A stretch of DNA of 64,000 nt, from positions 124,001 to 188,000 of the forward strand of contig NZ_QKNY01000004.1 of NCBI RefSeq assembly GCF_003605575.1, given 5' to 3'. Made by a program: the position numbers and the translations under genes. Shown in pieces: positions 53,396 to 64,000 of this stretch (position 1 is its first letter; each line of letters starts with the position of its first letter). The notes beneath the pieces were generated by a model. It saw only the letters and a list, made by a program, of their open reading frames with translations, searched no databases and was not told where the DNA came from. The stretch comes from Halonotius aquaticus. GTDB lineage: Archaea > Halobacteriota > Halobacteria > Halobacteriales > Haloferacaceae.

Positions 53396-53863
53396 GTGGC
53401 TCGCTCGTCACCGGCCGCCGTGACCGCCATTCTCACGCTGGCTGTCGTTCCGTGGGTTCTCCAACTCAACGGTACCGGCGATCTCACAGCGGTGATGAGT
53501 TGGGGACTGGTCAATACGAACCCGTGGCATGCCCTGCCGCTACCGTCGTATCTCGATGCGACACAGGGGTTTTCGACGCTCCCACAGTCGCTACAGGTGT
53601 GGCCGCTTGGGCTCGGGTTCTACTGTGGCGCGCTCCTGAGTGCGGCCAGCGGTGTCGTCTTCGAGCGGGAGGATGTGCGGGTAACCGTGGGTCTGCTCGC
53701 GCTGTCGACGATCACGTCCGTCATCGTCTGGTGGGGACTGCTCGGTCGTGGAGCCGCTGGGACGATCCCCGTCGGCGCGATTGCGGCGGCGATGGTTGGC
53801 TGGTGGTTCTATTATCCGGTACTGGATTCATTCGGCGCGCCACCGATCTCGCCACAGGAGTAG
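53396..53863 (+). CDS. Four-helix membrane protein (TIGR04206-like)
   Basis: A 155-residue integral membrane protein with about four helices. Features such as VPWVLQLNG, YLDATQGFSTLPQSLQVWPLG and a helix GLLALSTITSVIVWWGLLGRG fit the haloarchaea-specific TIGR04206 group as I recall it. The GTG start is two bases after the DRG stop, so it may be co-transcribed. Function unknown. Confidence 0.68.
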   Translation: MARSSPAAVTAILTLAVVPWVLQLNGTGDLTAVMSWGLVNTNPWHALPLPSYLDATQGFSTLPQSLQVWPLGLGFYCGALLSAASGVVFEREDVRVTVGLLALSTITSVIVWWGLLGRGAAGTIPVGAIAAAMVGWWFYYPVLDSFGAPPISPQE

Positions 53864-53907
53864 CCGTCCCGGTATCCTTTTCGCGTTGGCGACCCCACTT
53901 CCGGTGT

Positions 53908-54702
53908 ATGACTGGGACACTCGATCACGTCATGATGCGGGTCGCGGATCTGGAAACGTCACTTGACTGGTACCAGACCCATCTCGACTACGAGGAGAAG
54001 GAACGCTACGAGGGCGACGGCTTCACCATCGCCTATCTCGGCCCCGAGGACATGCACGACGACGGAGCGATGCTCGAACTCACGGAAAACGACGACGAGG
54101 TAGAGTACGAGGTCGGCGACGCGTGGGGTCACATCGCGGTTCGAGTGCCCGAAGGCGAGCTTGAGGACCACTATGAGCAACTGATGGACGAGGGTGTCGA
54201 CGACTATCGCGACCCTGAATCCTGCGGCGGCTCCTATGCGTTCGTCAAGGATCCCGACGGCCACGAGGTCGAGATCGTTCAGCGCGATTACGGCGCGCTG
54301 TGGTCGCTGGATCACACGATGATCCGCGTCGAGGACGCCGACGAGGCGCTCGGCTTCTGGACGCGAAAATTCGAATACGTCGAGCCGCGCTCTCGCTGGG
54401 AGGCCAGCTCCTTTGCGAACTACTTCATGGCGCCCGAAGACGACGCTAAAGAGGCGATGTGGCTTGAATTGACCTACAATTACGATGGCAGAGAGTACAC
54501 GATGGGCGACGCGTGGGGCCATCTCGCTGTCCGCGTCGACGACCTCAACGACGACTGGGAGCAGTTGATGCTCCGGGAGGCCGACGACTACCGTAGTCCC
54601 GAGGAGTGTGACGATCTCTATGCCTTCACCCGCGATCAGGACGGCCACGAGATCGAGCTGATCGACCGCGATCCCGATAGCGACTCGCTGTTCCCATTCT
54701 GA
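53908..54702 (+). CDS. Tandem VOC (glyoxalase/dioxygenase-fold) protein
   Basis: A 264-residue protein with two VOC modules. Module 1 (about 1-130) begins MTGTLDHVMMRVADLETSLDW with FVKDPDGHEVEI; module 2 (about 133-258) has SLDHTMIRVEDADEAL, WGHLAVRVDDL and QDGHEIELI. The paired His/Glu residues are those used for a divalent metal in this superfamily. Members act as glyoxalases, ring-cleavage dioxygenases or resistance proteins; here no specific substrate is predictable. It starts at 53908 within a longer shadow frame. Confidence 0.88.
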   Translation: MTGTLDHVMMRVADLETSLDWYQTHLDYEEKERYEGDGFTIAYLGPEDMHDDGAMLELTENDDEVEYEVGDAWGHIAVRVPEGELEDHYEQLMDEGVDDYRDPESCGGSYAFVKDPDGHEVEIVQRDYGALWSLDHTMIRVEDADEALGFWTRKFEYVEPRSRWEASSFANYFMAPEDDAKEAMWLELTYNYDGREYTMGDAWGHLAVRVDDLNDDWEQLMLREADDYRSPEECDDLYAFTRDQDGHEIELIDRDPDSDSLFPF

Positions 54703-54785
54703 TCGTTTCGCTCGGCCGTCGACGTGGTGGCGGCGACCGATTCCCCGAGCGTATTCTTTTTGCGGTGTCGCTGTGAGCACTCCGT

Positions 54786-55892
54786 ATGCAACTGACCGTC
54801 TGTGGGGTCGGCGGCGCGGGCTGTCGGATCGCCGACCGTCTCGTCGCGGCCGACGCCAGCCGTTCGCGGTCGTTCGTTGTTGACAGCGTCGCCCTCGATA
54901 CCGACCAGCGTGATCTCTCCAGTTTGGAGTCGATCCCGGACGATCGACGCCATCTTTACGGAGTCATCGAGGCCGAGGGGGCTGGCGTCGAGGGCGACCG
55001 TAGCGTCGGCGCGGCGGCGGCCGACTCCGAGGCGACCGAACTGGGTAACGCTGTTGACGACGCTGTTTCCTCGCAGGCTGACGCGATCCTCTGTTGTGTC
55101 GGCCTCGCCGGCGGCAGCGGTGCAACCGCCCTGCCGCGACTGGCCGATGAACTACGCCGGGTCTACGATATCCCGGTGTATGGGCTTGGGATCCTGCCAG
55201 CGGTTGCGGCTACCCCCGATGATGGGTCGACGCCGACAGCCGCACGCAACACCGGTCGTGCGCTTGCTAATTTGACCACGACGACAGACGCCTTGCTGCT
55301 GTTCGACAACGAGCTGTGGCTCGGTTCCAGCGACAGCGCGACCGACCCAGAGGTGCAAGCCGACCTCAACGAGACGCTGACAACGCGGGTTGCCGCGCTG
55401 TTTGCGGCCGGCGAGGGCGATCACGACCGCCAGATCGCCGAACGCGTTGTCGACGCCTCGGAGGTACAGAACACCTTCGGGGCCGGCGGGATCGCCACCA
55501 TCGGCTACGCCAGCCAGACGATCGAGCGGCCAACCAGCTCACGGTTCGGGCTTGGGATCCTCGAAGAGGAAGGCGAGATCGACGACACAACCGCGATCAA
55601 AGCTATCGAGACAACGTCCCGGCGAGCGGTTCGCGGCAAGCTCACTGTCGAGATCGAACGTGAGTCAGTTGAACGCGGGTTGTTGATCGTTGGTGGGCCG
55701 CCCGACTGGCTCAATCGCCGCGCAGTCTCGGATGCCCGCTCGTGGCTGGCCCAAGAAACCGGCAGCGTCGAGATCCGCGGCGGCGATATGCCCGAGCCTG
55801 ACGGCGATGCGATCACGATGATCGCGCTATTAACAGGTGTTGGATCGTGCCCGCGCGTGCGGGCGTTCCGTGCAGCGGCCGATCGCGGGTAG
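54786..55892 (+). CDS. Divergent FtsZ/tubulin-family protein
   Basis: A 368-residue protein with the tubulin/FtsZ GTP-binding plan: an N-terminal GVGGAGCRIADRL, an Asn/Asp loop (VALDTDQRDL), and the phosphate loop in which the FtsZ GGGTGTG is replaced by GLAGGSGAT, then LPRLADELRRVYDIPVYGLG. The T7 synergy loop, NLDFAD in FtsZ, reads VVDASE here, so the catalytic Asp pair is changed to Asp/Glu. It is therefore neither FtsZ1/2 nor a typical CetZ, but a non-canonical group I associate with haloarchaea. Altered or lost GTPase and a role in cell shape or envelope organisation are inferences. Confidence 0.8.
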   Translation: MQLTVCGVGGAGCRIADRLVAADASRSRSFVVDSVALDTDQRDLSSLESIPDDRRHLYGVIEAEGAGVEGDRSVGAAAADSEATELGNAVDDAVSSQADAILCCVGLAGGSGATALPRLADELRRVYDIPVYGLGILPAVAATPDDGSTPTAARNTGRALANLTTTTDALLLFDNELWLGSSDSATDPEVQADLNETLTTRVAALFAAGEGDHDRQIAERVVDASEVQNTFGAGGIATIGYASQTIERPTSSRFGLGILEEEGEIDDTTAIKAIETTSRRAVRGKLTVEIERESVERGLLIVGGPPDWLNRRAVSDARSWLAQETGSVEIRGGDMPEPDGDAITMIALLTGVGSCPRVRAFRAAADRG

Positions 55893-55896
55893 CTGA

Positions 55897-58398
55897 TCAG
55901 TCTTCGTGGCTAGCGAACTGCGGCGTGCTGTTCGTCTGTTCCCACAGCCAATCTCTGAATGACCTGCCTTGATCGTATCGCGCCCAGACGTAGGCTGCCG
56001 AGGGGAAGACGACGATCGCGGTGACAAACGAATAGAACACGCTGACCGCCATCAGCAACCCAAACTGCCCGAGGATCGGGGAGATGGCAAGCACGAGCGC
56101 GCCGGTACCGATCGAGGTGGTCAGCATGCTGCCGACGAGCGCGCCACCAGTACCCTGTAAGGTAATCCTGAGGCTCTTGTCGGTGCTTGCGCCGCCGGTG
56201 TACTCGTCGATAAACCGGTGGGTCATATGCACCGAGTAGGCGACGCCGACGCCGACAGTGATCGAGAGAATCGTCGCGGTGACGGCATTGAGTGATAAGC
56301 CAAGCACCCGCATCGTTGCCAGCAGCACCGCGACTGTCACGAGGATCGGCAAGACGTTGACAACCCCCAACAGCGGTTTCCGATCAAGCAGCCAGTAGAC
56401 GCCGATAAGAAAGACCCCGGTCAGCCCGATGGCGAGAAACAGACTCTGGAACGCCGACTGGAAGATGAGATCGGTGACCGCCTGGAAGACGACGATCGTT
56501 CCGGTTGCGGTGGCGGTATACCGGAAGTCTTCGGTGTACTCCCTGGAGTCGGCGGTGATCTCGCCCTGTGAGGCGTCGGATTCGACAGCGAACTCAACGC
56601 GGATCGCTCGCCGGTCATCGGTGAGATACTCGTCGGCGCGGTCACCTGCCGGCGAGGCTTCGAGGGCGTCGTAGATCTGTTCGAGGTTGCGGTCGGGGAC
56701 GCCGTTGCCATCGCGGTCATTGCGGGCGACGAGGGCGGCGAACTCGGGATCACGGTCGGCGTAGCTCTGGATGACGGTGATGATGCTCGTCGTCTCAGCG
56801 CGGTTGCCGGTTGTCAGATAGGTGTCCGGCGGCTCCTTGGTTGTTCGATACACCGACTCAAGGGCCGAATCACGGGTGAACGGCCCCTCGATGTACATCG
56901 TGATCTGGTCGTCGTTGCCGGCGGCGAAGTTGTCCTCGATGAAATTGATGCTGCCGGCGGCGGTGTACTCACTCGGCGCAAATGGCTCGGGGAGGTTCTC
57001 GATGTAGTCCGGCAGGTCTTCGGGTGGGAGGAAGTCCTCCTGTTCGAAGCTTCGGTCGACGCCGGCCCCGTAGGCGGCGGCCCCACCAGAGACGACCAGG
57101 AAGATGAGGAGCAGCGTGACCGGCGCGCGCTTTGATACGCTTGCCACGGCCGGCAACGCGCGTCCAAGTATCGATTCCTCGGTTGCCAGCGGCGAGGAAC
57201 CAAAGCTCGGGATGTTGAACCGCTTGCGGTTGCGGTCGGCGATGATCTTCGCCGACGGCAGGAAGAAGCTGAAGATGAGGAACGTGAAGATGATGCCGAC
57301 GCTGGCGACGATCGCAAAGTTGCGGGTCGGCTCAAAGTTGCTTGTCAGATTTGCGCCAAAGCCGAAGACGGTGGTGACGGTGACGATCAAAAAGGCAACC
57401 GCCAGTTGGCTGTTGGTGATCGTCATCGCCTCGCGGACATCGAACCCACGGCCTTTCTCTTCCCGATAGCGGTTGACAATGTGGATGCCGAAGTCGATGC
57501 CAACCGCCAACAGCAGGATCGGCACCGAGATCATGTTCTGGTCGAATGGGATCCCGGCATAGCCGATGAAGCCGAACGTCCACAGCAGCGATAACAGCAG
57601 TGCGACCAACCCGAGGATCAGATCGAACGGATCGCGGTAGGCGACGATCAAAAACAGCAGGATCAGGCCGAGGACAGCCGGCATGACAATTCCAAGGGAG
57701 TCGCCGATGACGTTGGCAGTCTCGCTGTTGGTGATCCCCAGCCCGAAGACCCGGATGTCGCCGTCACTTCGATCGGCGATCTCTTTGACGCCGAGTTGGA
57801 CTTCTTGGAGGTTGTCGCCTTGCGGTGGGAATGAATGGGTGAGGACAGTTATCGACGCGCTGGCACTCGCTGATCGACGGTTGAAATCCTCCGAGACAAG
57901 TGCCTGAAAGCCGGGTCTATCCGCGCTCTGGCGCACAGCGGTCTTGAGTTCTGTATCGCTCGCACGGCTGATCGCTCGGCGTTGGGCCGCATAGCTCTCG
58001 GCGGTTGGATCAATCTCCTGGGCGATGATCGTCGCCGGCCCGGTGGCGTCTGTCAGTCGGAGTTCAGCCCGCTCGTTCGTGCGTTTGATCACATCTAATG
58101 AGCGGAGTAATGCTGGCTTGCTGAGGGTGTTTTGGCTGTCTTGGAGTAGTTGGGTCGACTCTTCGTCGTCGCCAAAGGTCGCACCAAACTCCTCGTTGAC
58201 AGCGTCGAGGGCCTCTTGGGCGTCGATGTCCTCTGAGAAGGCGTCTGATTGATCCTCGACCGTCTGGATCATTCCAATCCCACCCATCAGGAAGGCGGTG
58301 ACCGCAAGAAACGCGACGACAACGGCCACTGGTCGCCCAAGAATGAGGCTGTTAAGCGCGTTCAGCGACGGTTCGAGGTCGAGGCCTCGATCGGCCAT
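55897..58398 (-). CDS. RND superfamily (MMPL-type) membrane transporter
   Basis: An 833-residue protein with 12 predicted membrane helices in two halves. Each half has one helix, a large extracytoplasmic domain and a group of five helices. Transmembrane acidic/charged signatures are VGIDFGIHIVNRYREE in the first half and VGVAYSVHMTHRFIDE in the second, as in MMPL/HpnN-type exporters. It lies directly after a COG1361 surface protein gene on the same strand, which begins where this gene's upstream partner ends; together they may move lipids or envelope components. Substrate unknown. Confidence 0.9.
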   Translation of the reverse strand: MADRGLDLEPSLNALNSLILGRPVAVVVAFLAVTAFLMGGIGMIQTVEDQSDAFSEDIDAQEALDAVNEEFGATFGDDEESTQLLQDSQNTLSKPALLRSLDVIKRTNERAELRLTDATGPATIIAQEIDPTAESYAAQRRAISRASDTELKTAVRQSADRPGFQALVSEDFNRRSASASASITVLTHSFPPQGDNLQEVQLGVKEIADRSDGDIRVFGLGITNSETANVIGDSLGIVMPAVLGLILLFLIVAYRDPFDLILGLVALLLSLLWTFGFIGYAGIPFDQNMISVPILLLAVGIDFGIHIVNRYREEKGRGFDVREAMTITNSQLAVAFLIVTVTTVFGFGANLTSNFEPTRNFAIVASVGIIFTFLIFSFFLPSAKIIADRNRKRFNIPSFGSSPLATEESILGRALPAVASVSKRAPVTLLLIFLVVSGGAAAYGAGVDRSFEQEDFLPPEDLPDYIENLPEPFAPSEYTAAGSINFIEDNFAAGNDDQITMYIEGPFTRDSALESVYRTTKEPPDTYLTTGNRAETTSIITVIQSYADRDPEFAALVARNDRDGNGVPDRNLEQIYDALEASPAGDRADEYLTDDRRAIRVEFAVESDASQGEITADSREYTEDFRYTATATGTIVVFQAVTDLIFQSAFQSLFLAIGLTGVFLIGVYWLLDRKPLLGVVNVLPILVTVAVLLATMRVLGLSLNAVTATILSITVGVGVAYSVHMTHRFIDEYTGGASTDKSLRITLQGTGGALVGSMLTTSIGTGALVLAISPILGQFGLLMAVSVFYSFVTAIVVFPSAAYVWARYDQGRSFRDWLWEQTNSTPQFASHED

Positions 58399-59718
58399 TT
58401 AGTTGTCCCGAAGCCCGCCGAAGTCACCTATTTCGCCGCCCTTGCGCCGCCAGAGGAACGCACCGCCGGCGACGACGAGCACAACGAGCAGGAGTGGAAC
58501 AACTGGGAGGCCACCGCCGTCATCTGTGGGTTCGGTGACGCTGACCGCCAGCCGGTAGCTGTCGGTGAGCTTGCTGTCGCCGTCGGCGTCGGTGTACCGG
58601 AAGTCCATCGAGGCAGGGTAGTTTTTGATCGTCGCGCCGCTGGCCGCGCTCAGATCGACGGTGACCGTGGTGGTCTCACCGGGATCGAGTTCGGTGGTGA
58701 ACGTCTCGTCGTTAGAGCTATCGAGTGGGTCGTCGGCGAACAGCTTGCCCTCGATGTCGGAGACCGGCTCATCGAGGTTGTTGGTAACCTCGATGTCGAG
58801 GGCGCGGCTGCCGCCGGCCTCGATCGATGAATCGACAGGCTCGATGAGGAAGGCATCGCGCTGGCTGCCGATGTCGACGCGGAACTCAGGGTCGTCGTCG
58901 GACTGCCGGATTCCGTTGGTGTCGCGGAACGTGACAGGGAGGTCGAAACGTTTGGGTACCGCTTCGGCCTCGCTGGTGACCTCAACAGGGATGCTGAACG
59001 GGGCTGTTTCGCCGGCTTCGATGTCGCCGACAGCGACGTTGGATTCGAGGGCGACGACGGTTTCCGAGTCGGGTGCGAAGCTGACCTCGGCGTTGCGGGC
59101 ATCATCGCGGCCGATGTTTTCGAGTTGGCCCGTGATCTCTCCCTCTTCGCCGACCCGGAGGTTGCTGTCGAGTTCAGTGACCTCGAAGCGGGCGTCGTCA
59201 GTAACTCTGATCGGGACGGTTTCGGTTTCAGTGTCGATCTGTTCTTGATTGATCGTGATCGGGACTCCTGAGTCGACGTTCTGTGCTTTGGAGGTGTAGG
59301 AGTAGTCGAGTGTGACGCGGAAATCGGTGGTGCCCGGATCGACACCTTTGGGGACGGTCACATCGAAGGCGGCGGTTTTCGGGCTGCCGGCTTCGGTGAT
59401 CTCGCCCAGCGCGACAGCGTTCGTGTTGACCGAGATCGGCGAGTTCGGTGCGCGAAGTTTGACGACGACATCGCGGGCGGTTGTGACCGCACTCCGGTCG
59501 GCCTCGTTGCCGTCGATAAACGTCCCGTCATTGCTGATATCGACCTCAATTGTGGTCTCCGAGCCGGGGGTCACCTCGTTGTCGGAGACGTACGGCGAGA
59601 GGTTCGGTCGTCCCTGTGCGTCGAGTCCGGCGACGACCCCGGTTCCGACAGCGGTCGTACAGAGGGCGACGACGACGGCGATGAGCAACCAGTTTCGGGG
59701 TGAGCGACCGGTCGTCAT
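58399..59718 (-). CDS. COG1361-type secreted surface protein with CARDB domains
   Basis: A 439-residue exported protein. A signal-anchor segment (about residues 10-31) is followed by three or so beta-sandwich domains rich in CARDB/NPCBM-like patterns (TTIEVDISNDGT, GEITGQLENIGRDDARN, LDIEVTNNLDEPVSDIEG), a single C-terminal helix (LPVVPLLLVVLVVAGGAFLW) and a basic tail. It ends abutting the RND gene ATG, so they form a coupled unit. COG1361-RND pairs are common in archaea; the surface protein may be an extracellular adaptor. The start at 59718 gives a clear signal region. Confidence 0.85.
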   Translation of the reverse strand: MTTGRSPRNWLLIAVVVALCTTAVGTGVVAGLDAQGRPNLSPYVSDNEVTPGSETTIEVDISNDGTFIDGNEADRSAVTTARDVVVKLRAPNSPISVNTNAVALGEITEAGSPKTAAFDVTVPKGVDPGTTDFRVTLDYSYTSKAQNVDSGVPITINQEQIDTETETVPIRVTDDARFEVTELDSNLRVGEEGEITGQLENIGRDDARNAEVSFAPDSETVVALESNVAVGDIEAGETAPFSIPVEVTSEAEAVPKRFDLPVTFRDTNGIRQSDDDPEFRVDIGSQRDAFLIEPVDSSIEAGGSRALDIEVTNNLDEPVSDIEGKLFADDPLDSSNDETFTTELDPGETTTVTVDLSAASGATIKNYPASMDFRYTDADGDSKLTDSYRLAVSVTEPTDDGGGLPVVPLLLVVLVVAGGAFLWRRKGGEIGDFGGLRDN

Positions 59719-60082
59719 CGACGGCCTCCATCGACAGCCGCCGCCGTCGTCCGTTGACGCCCGGCTGTCGGCTGGTCGTGTCTCCGCTTCGACTGTTGAG
59801 GGCACCGAGTTGGCGGGGATCGATTCGGGGAGAAAATCTGTGTCGCGCCTGCGTGCATACTCAACTTCTGTATCCACCAGTGAAAATGGGTTGTGGAACA
59901 GAGTGCCAGTTTATTCGTGTTCATCCCCCGGCCGACAACCGAAGTACACAAAGTATTTACCAACCGTCTTGTACATTTCAATCGCCCCTACCCATAGTGC
60001 TTGCAATCGGCTGGCTGCCGCTGTCCGTCCTGGATAGTCGGCGCGGACGATGTGCGTACTGCTGCAGACAATACAACAACCT
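59719..60082. other. Divergent regulatory region between COG1361 and S-layer genes
   Basis: No coding signal. The right half contains the S-layer promoter (TATA-like aagtatttacc at 59951-59961) and a leader of about 95 bases with a strongly stacked GC-rich middle. The left half is GC-rich, with Arg-rich non-coding frames only. Confidence 0.5.
59951..59961 (+). promoter_or_regulatory. TATA-like box of the S-layer gene
   Basis: An aagtatttacc element predicts transcription near 59985 and a 5' leader of about 95-100 bases before ATG 60083. Long leaders are known for haloarchaeal S-layer genes and could help give high expression. Confidence 0.5.
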
Positions 60083-63058
<2,976 letters not shown>

Positions 63059-63097
63059 TCTGACACGCTGACGCCCACTGGGCTTCACCCATAACCA

Positions 63098-63131
63098 CCG
63101 ACCTCGTGTCGGCCCTCATTTTCGTATTTTT
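63098..63131 (+). terminator. Hairpin and T-rich terminator after the S-layer gene
   Basis: A five-base hairpin ccgac/gtcgg (63098-63112) is followed by two T-runs (cattttcg and tatttttc). It lies about 40 bases after the csg stop and fits transcription termination before aglB. Confidence 0.55.
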
Positions 63132-63208
63132 CACAACTGAGCCGCGGCACACGGCTGTTTTGCGCTATCGTTAGACGATAACATACCCTAACAGCCGCCG
63201 CTTCGAAT

Positions 63209-63218
63209 GATTTAATTC
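63209..63218 (+). promoter_or_regulatory. TATA-like box of aglB
   Basis: A tgatttaatt element about 27 bases before ATG 63241 gives aglB its own leaderless promoter, separate from csg. Confidence 0.5.
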
Positions 63219-63240
63219 GTCGGCTTTAGGATCAGTATCT

Positions 63241-64000
63241 ATGTCCAACGTCGAGTCGGCGACCGCTGAGTTGCTCGCCGATCGGCCCGAAATAGAGTCC
63301 GATCTTCGAACGCTTCTGGATGTTGATGCTGATGGATCGTGGACGTTCGACGATGTTCCGCTTGATTCCGGGACGTTCGGCGAAATTGTCTCGACAGGTA
63401 TTATTAAGTCCGTTGATGACGCTTACCGGGTTCGCGACCCAGAGGCCGTGCGGGCCGTTCTCAACGGTAGGACGACAGACGCCGCGGATAAGAGTTCTGT
63501 CTCACTATCTATCGATATCGCCGGTATCAGGGGCCGATTAGGATCGCTTGATCCGGTGGCTCTTGGGACCCTTGTTGTACTCCTGCTGTTCGTTGTTGTG
63601 ATGCGAACCGCCTTCTCGTGGTCAGCGGTGTTCCGCGGTGAAAATGTCGTCCTCCTCGGCAACGATCCCTACTTTTATCGCTTCTGGCTGGACGAGTTGA
63701 CGCGAACACCAGCGACACTCGGATCGCTTCCAGCTGCTGTCCGAAGTCACGACGTGTTCATGATTGCCACATTGTGGGTTGGAACATTGCTCCTCGGTGG
63801 GACACAGCAGGCCGTATCGAGCGTTCTGACATGGTACCCCGTGCTTGCTGCAGTAGCGACCGGAGGGCTTCTATACTGGATTGCCACCGCTTCATTCGCC
63901 GATCGTCGGATCGGATTCGCCGCTCTCGGTATTTATGCGACTACGCCAATTCTCGCCTACCGGTCAGCTCTCGGCTTTGGCGATCACCATGCGTTCGACT
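63241..64000 (+). CDS. aglB: Dolichyl-phosphooligosaccharide-protein glycotransferase AglB/STT3 (3' end outside window)
   Basis: The frame is open from ATG 63241 to the window edge, 253 codons. Residues about 105-125 form the first membrane helix. The first external loop carries LLGNDPYFYRFWLDE, where the GND...D residues are the STT3 metal/catalytic motif, and the DHH sequence (GFGDHHAFD) closes the visible part. It transfers lipid-linked glycan to Asn in N-x-S/T, with the S-layer protein just upstream as the obvious target. The form matches the archaeosortase-A-associated STT3 group. The first 100 residues are a soluble extension (DADGSWTFDDVPLDSGTFGE and VRDPEAVRAVLNG in parts) with a winged-helix-like look, unusual for AglB. 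Confidence 0.88.
   Translation, partial: MSNVESATAELLADRPEIESDLRTLLDVDADGSWTFDDVPLDSGTFGEIVSTGIIKSVDDAYRVRDPEAVRAVLNGRTTDAADKSSVSLSIDIAGIRGRLGSLDPVALGTLVVLLLFVVVMRTAFSWSAVFRGENVVLLGNDPYFYRFWLDELTRTPATLGSLPAAVRSHDVFMIATLWVGTLLLGGTQQAVSSVLTWYPVLAAVATGGLLYWIATASFADRRIGFAALGIYATTPILAYRSALGFGDHHAFD

Overview
The window is chromosomal DNA from a haloarchaeon (class Halobacteria). The evidence is a strongly acidic predicted proteome, GC-rich third codon positions, many leaderless genes with a TATA-like box about 27 bases before the start codon, Tat-type lipoprotein export, TFB, a PGF-CTERM S-layer glycoprotein, an AglB-type oligosaccharyltransferase, and many short haloarchaea-restricted families. 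The genus cannot be fixed from this sequence alone; a Halorubrum/Halohasta-like member is a guess.

Layout. 0-4.5 kb: two surface-protein genes sharing a C-terminal CARDB-like domain; the second is AT-rich and its core is a divergent copy of the S-layer fold found again at 60-63 kb. 4.5-12.3 kb: small conserved proteins, an alpha/beta hydrolase, tRNA-Leu(CAA), DUF309, an aspartoacylase-like protein, UPF0179, a phosphoribosyltransferase divergent from a nucleoside deaminase, PhzF and the MfnA decarboxylase. 12.4-24.5 kb: metG, a sulfatase-like protein plus GtrA, a VTT-domain protein, a CheY-like receiver, pyruvate kinase, NfeD plus stomatin, btuF, tfb and a DICT protein. 25-31 kb: a 7TM histidine kinase, coxB divergent from a CtaA-CtaB fusion, a HalX regulator and a SelW-like protein. 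31-42 kb: an aldo/keto reductase, a 45-aa membrane ORF, an ABC-2 exporter, a tail-anchored protein with seven tandem HTH-like repeats, a KDPG-type aldolase, PH-domain membrane proteins, a lipoprotein, an IMPase-like protein and a second aldo/keto reductase. 42.1-42.3 kb: a 167-bp palindromic element. 42.6-49.3 kb: lysine/DAP genes dapA-dapB-dapD-(membrane protein)-lysA-dapE, with no dapF. 49.4-59.7 kb: a GAF histidine kinase, DUF6684/DUF7541-like membrane proteins, a DRG GTPase, a tandem VOC protein, a divergent FtsZ/tubulin-like protein, and an RND transporter coupled to a COG1361 surface protein. 60-64 kb: the S-layer glycoprotein gene followed by aglB, cut by the window edge.

Working together: dapA/B/D/E and lysA make lysine via the succinylase branch. 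CoxB, the heme O synthase and small membrane proteins belong to terminal-oxidase assembly, but no coxA is present. The S-layer protein and AglB are a substrate-enzyme pair of the N-glycosylation/archaeosortase envelope system. Most attention-worthy are the seven-repeat tail-anchored HTH protein, the divergent S-layer-like paralogue at 1-4.5 kb, the palindromic element before dapA, the dapF-less lysine operon with an unknown membrane gene inside, and the divergent FtsZ-like protein.
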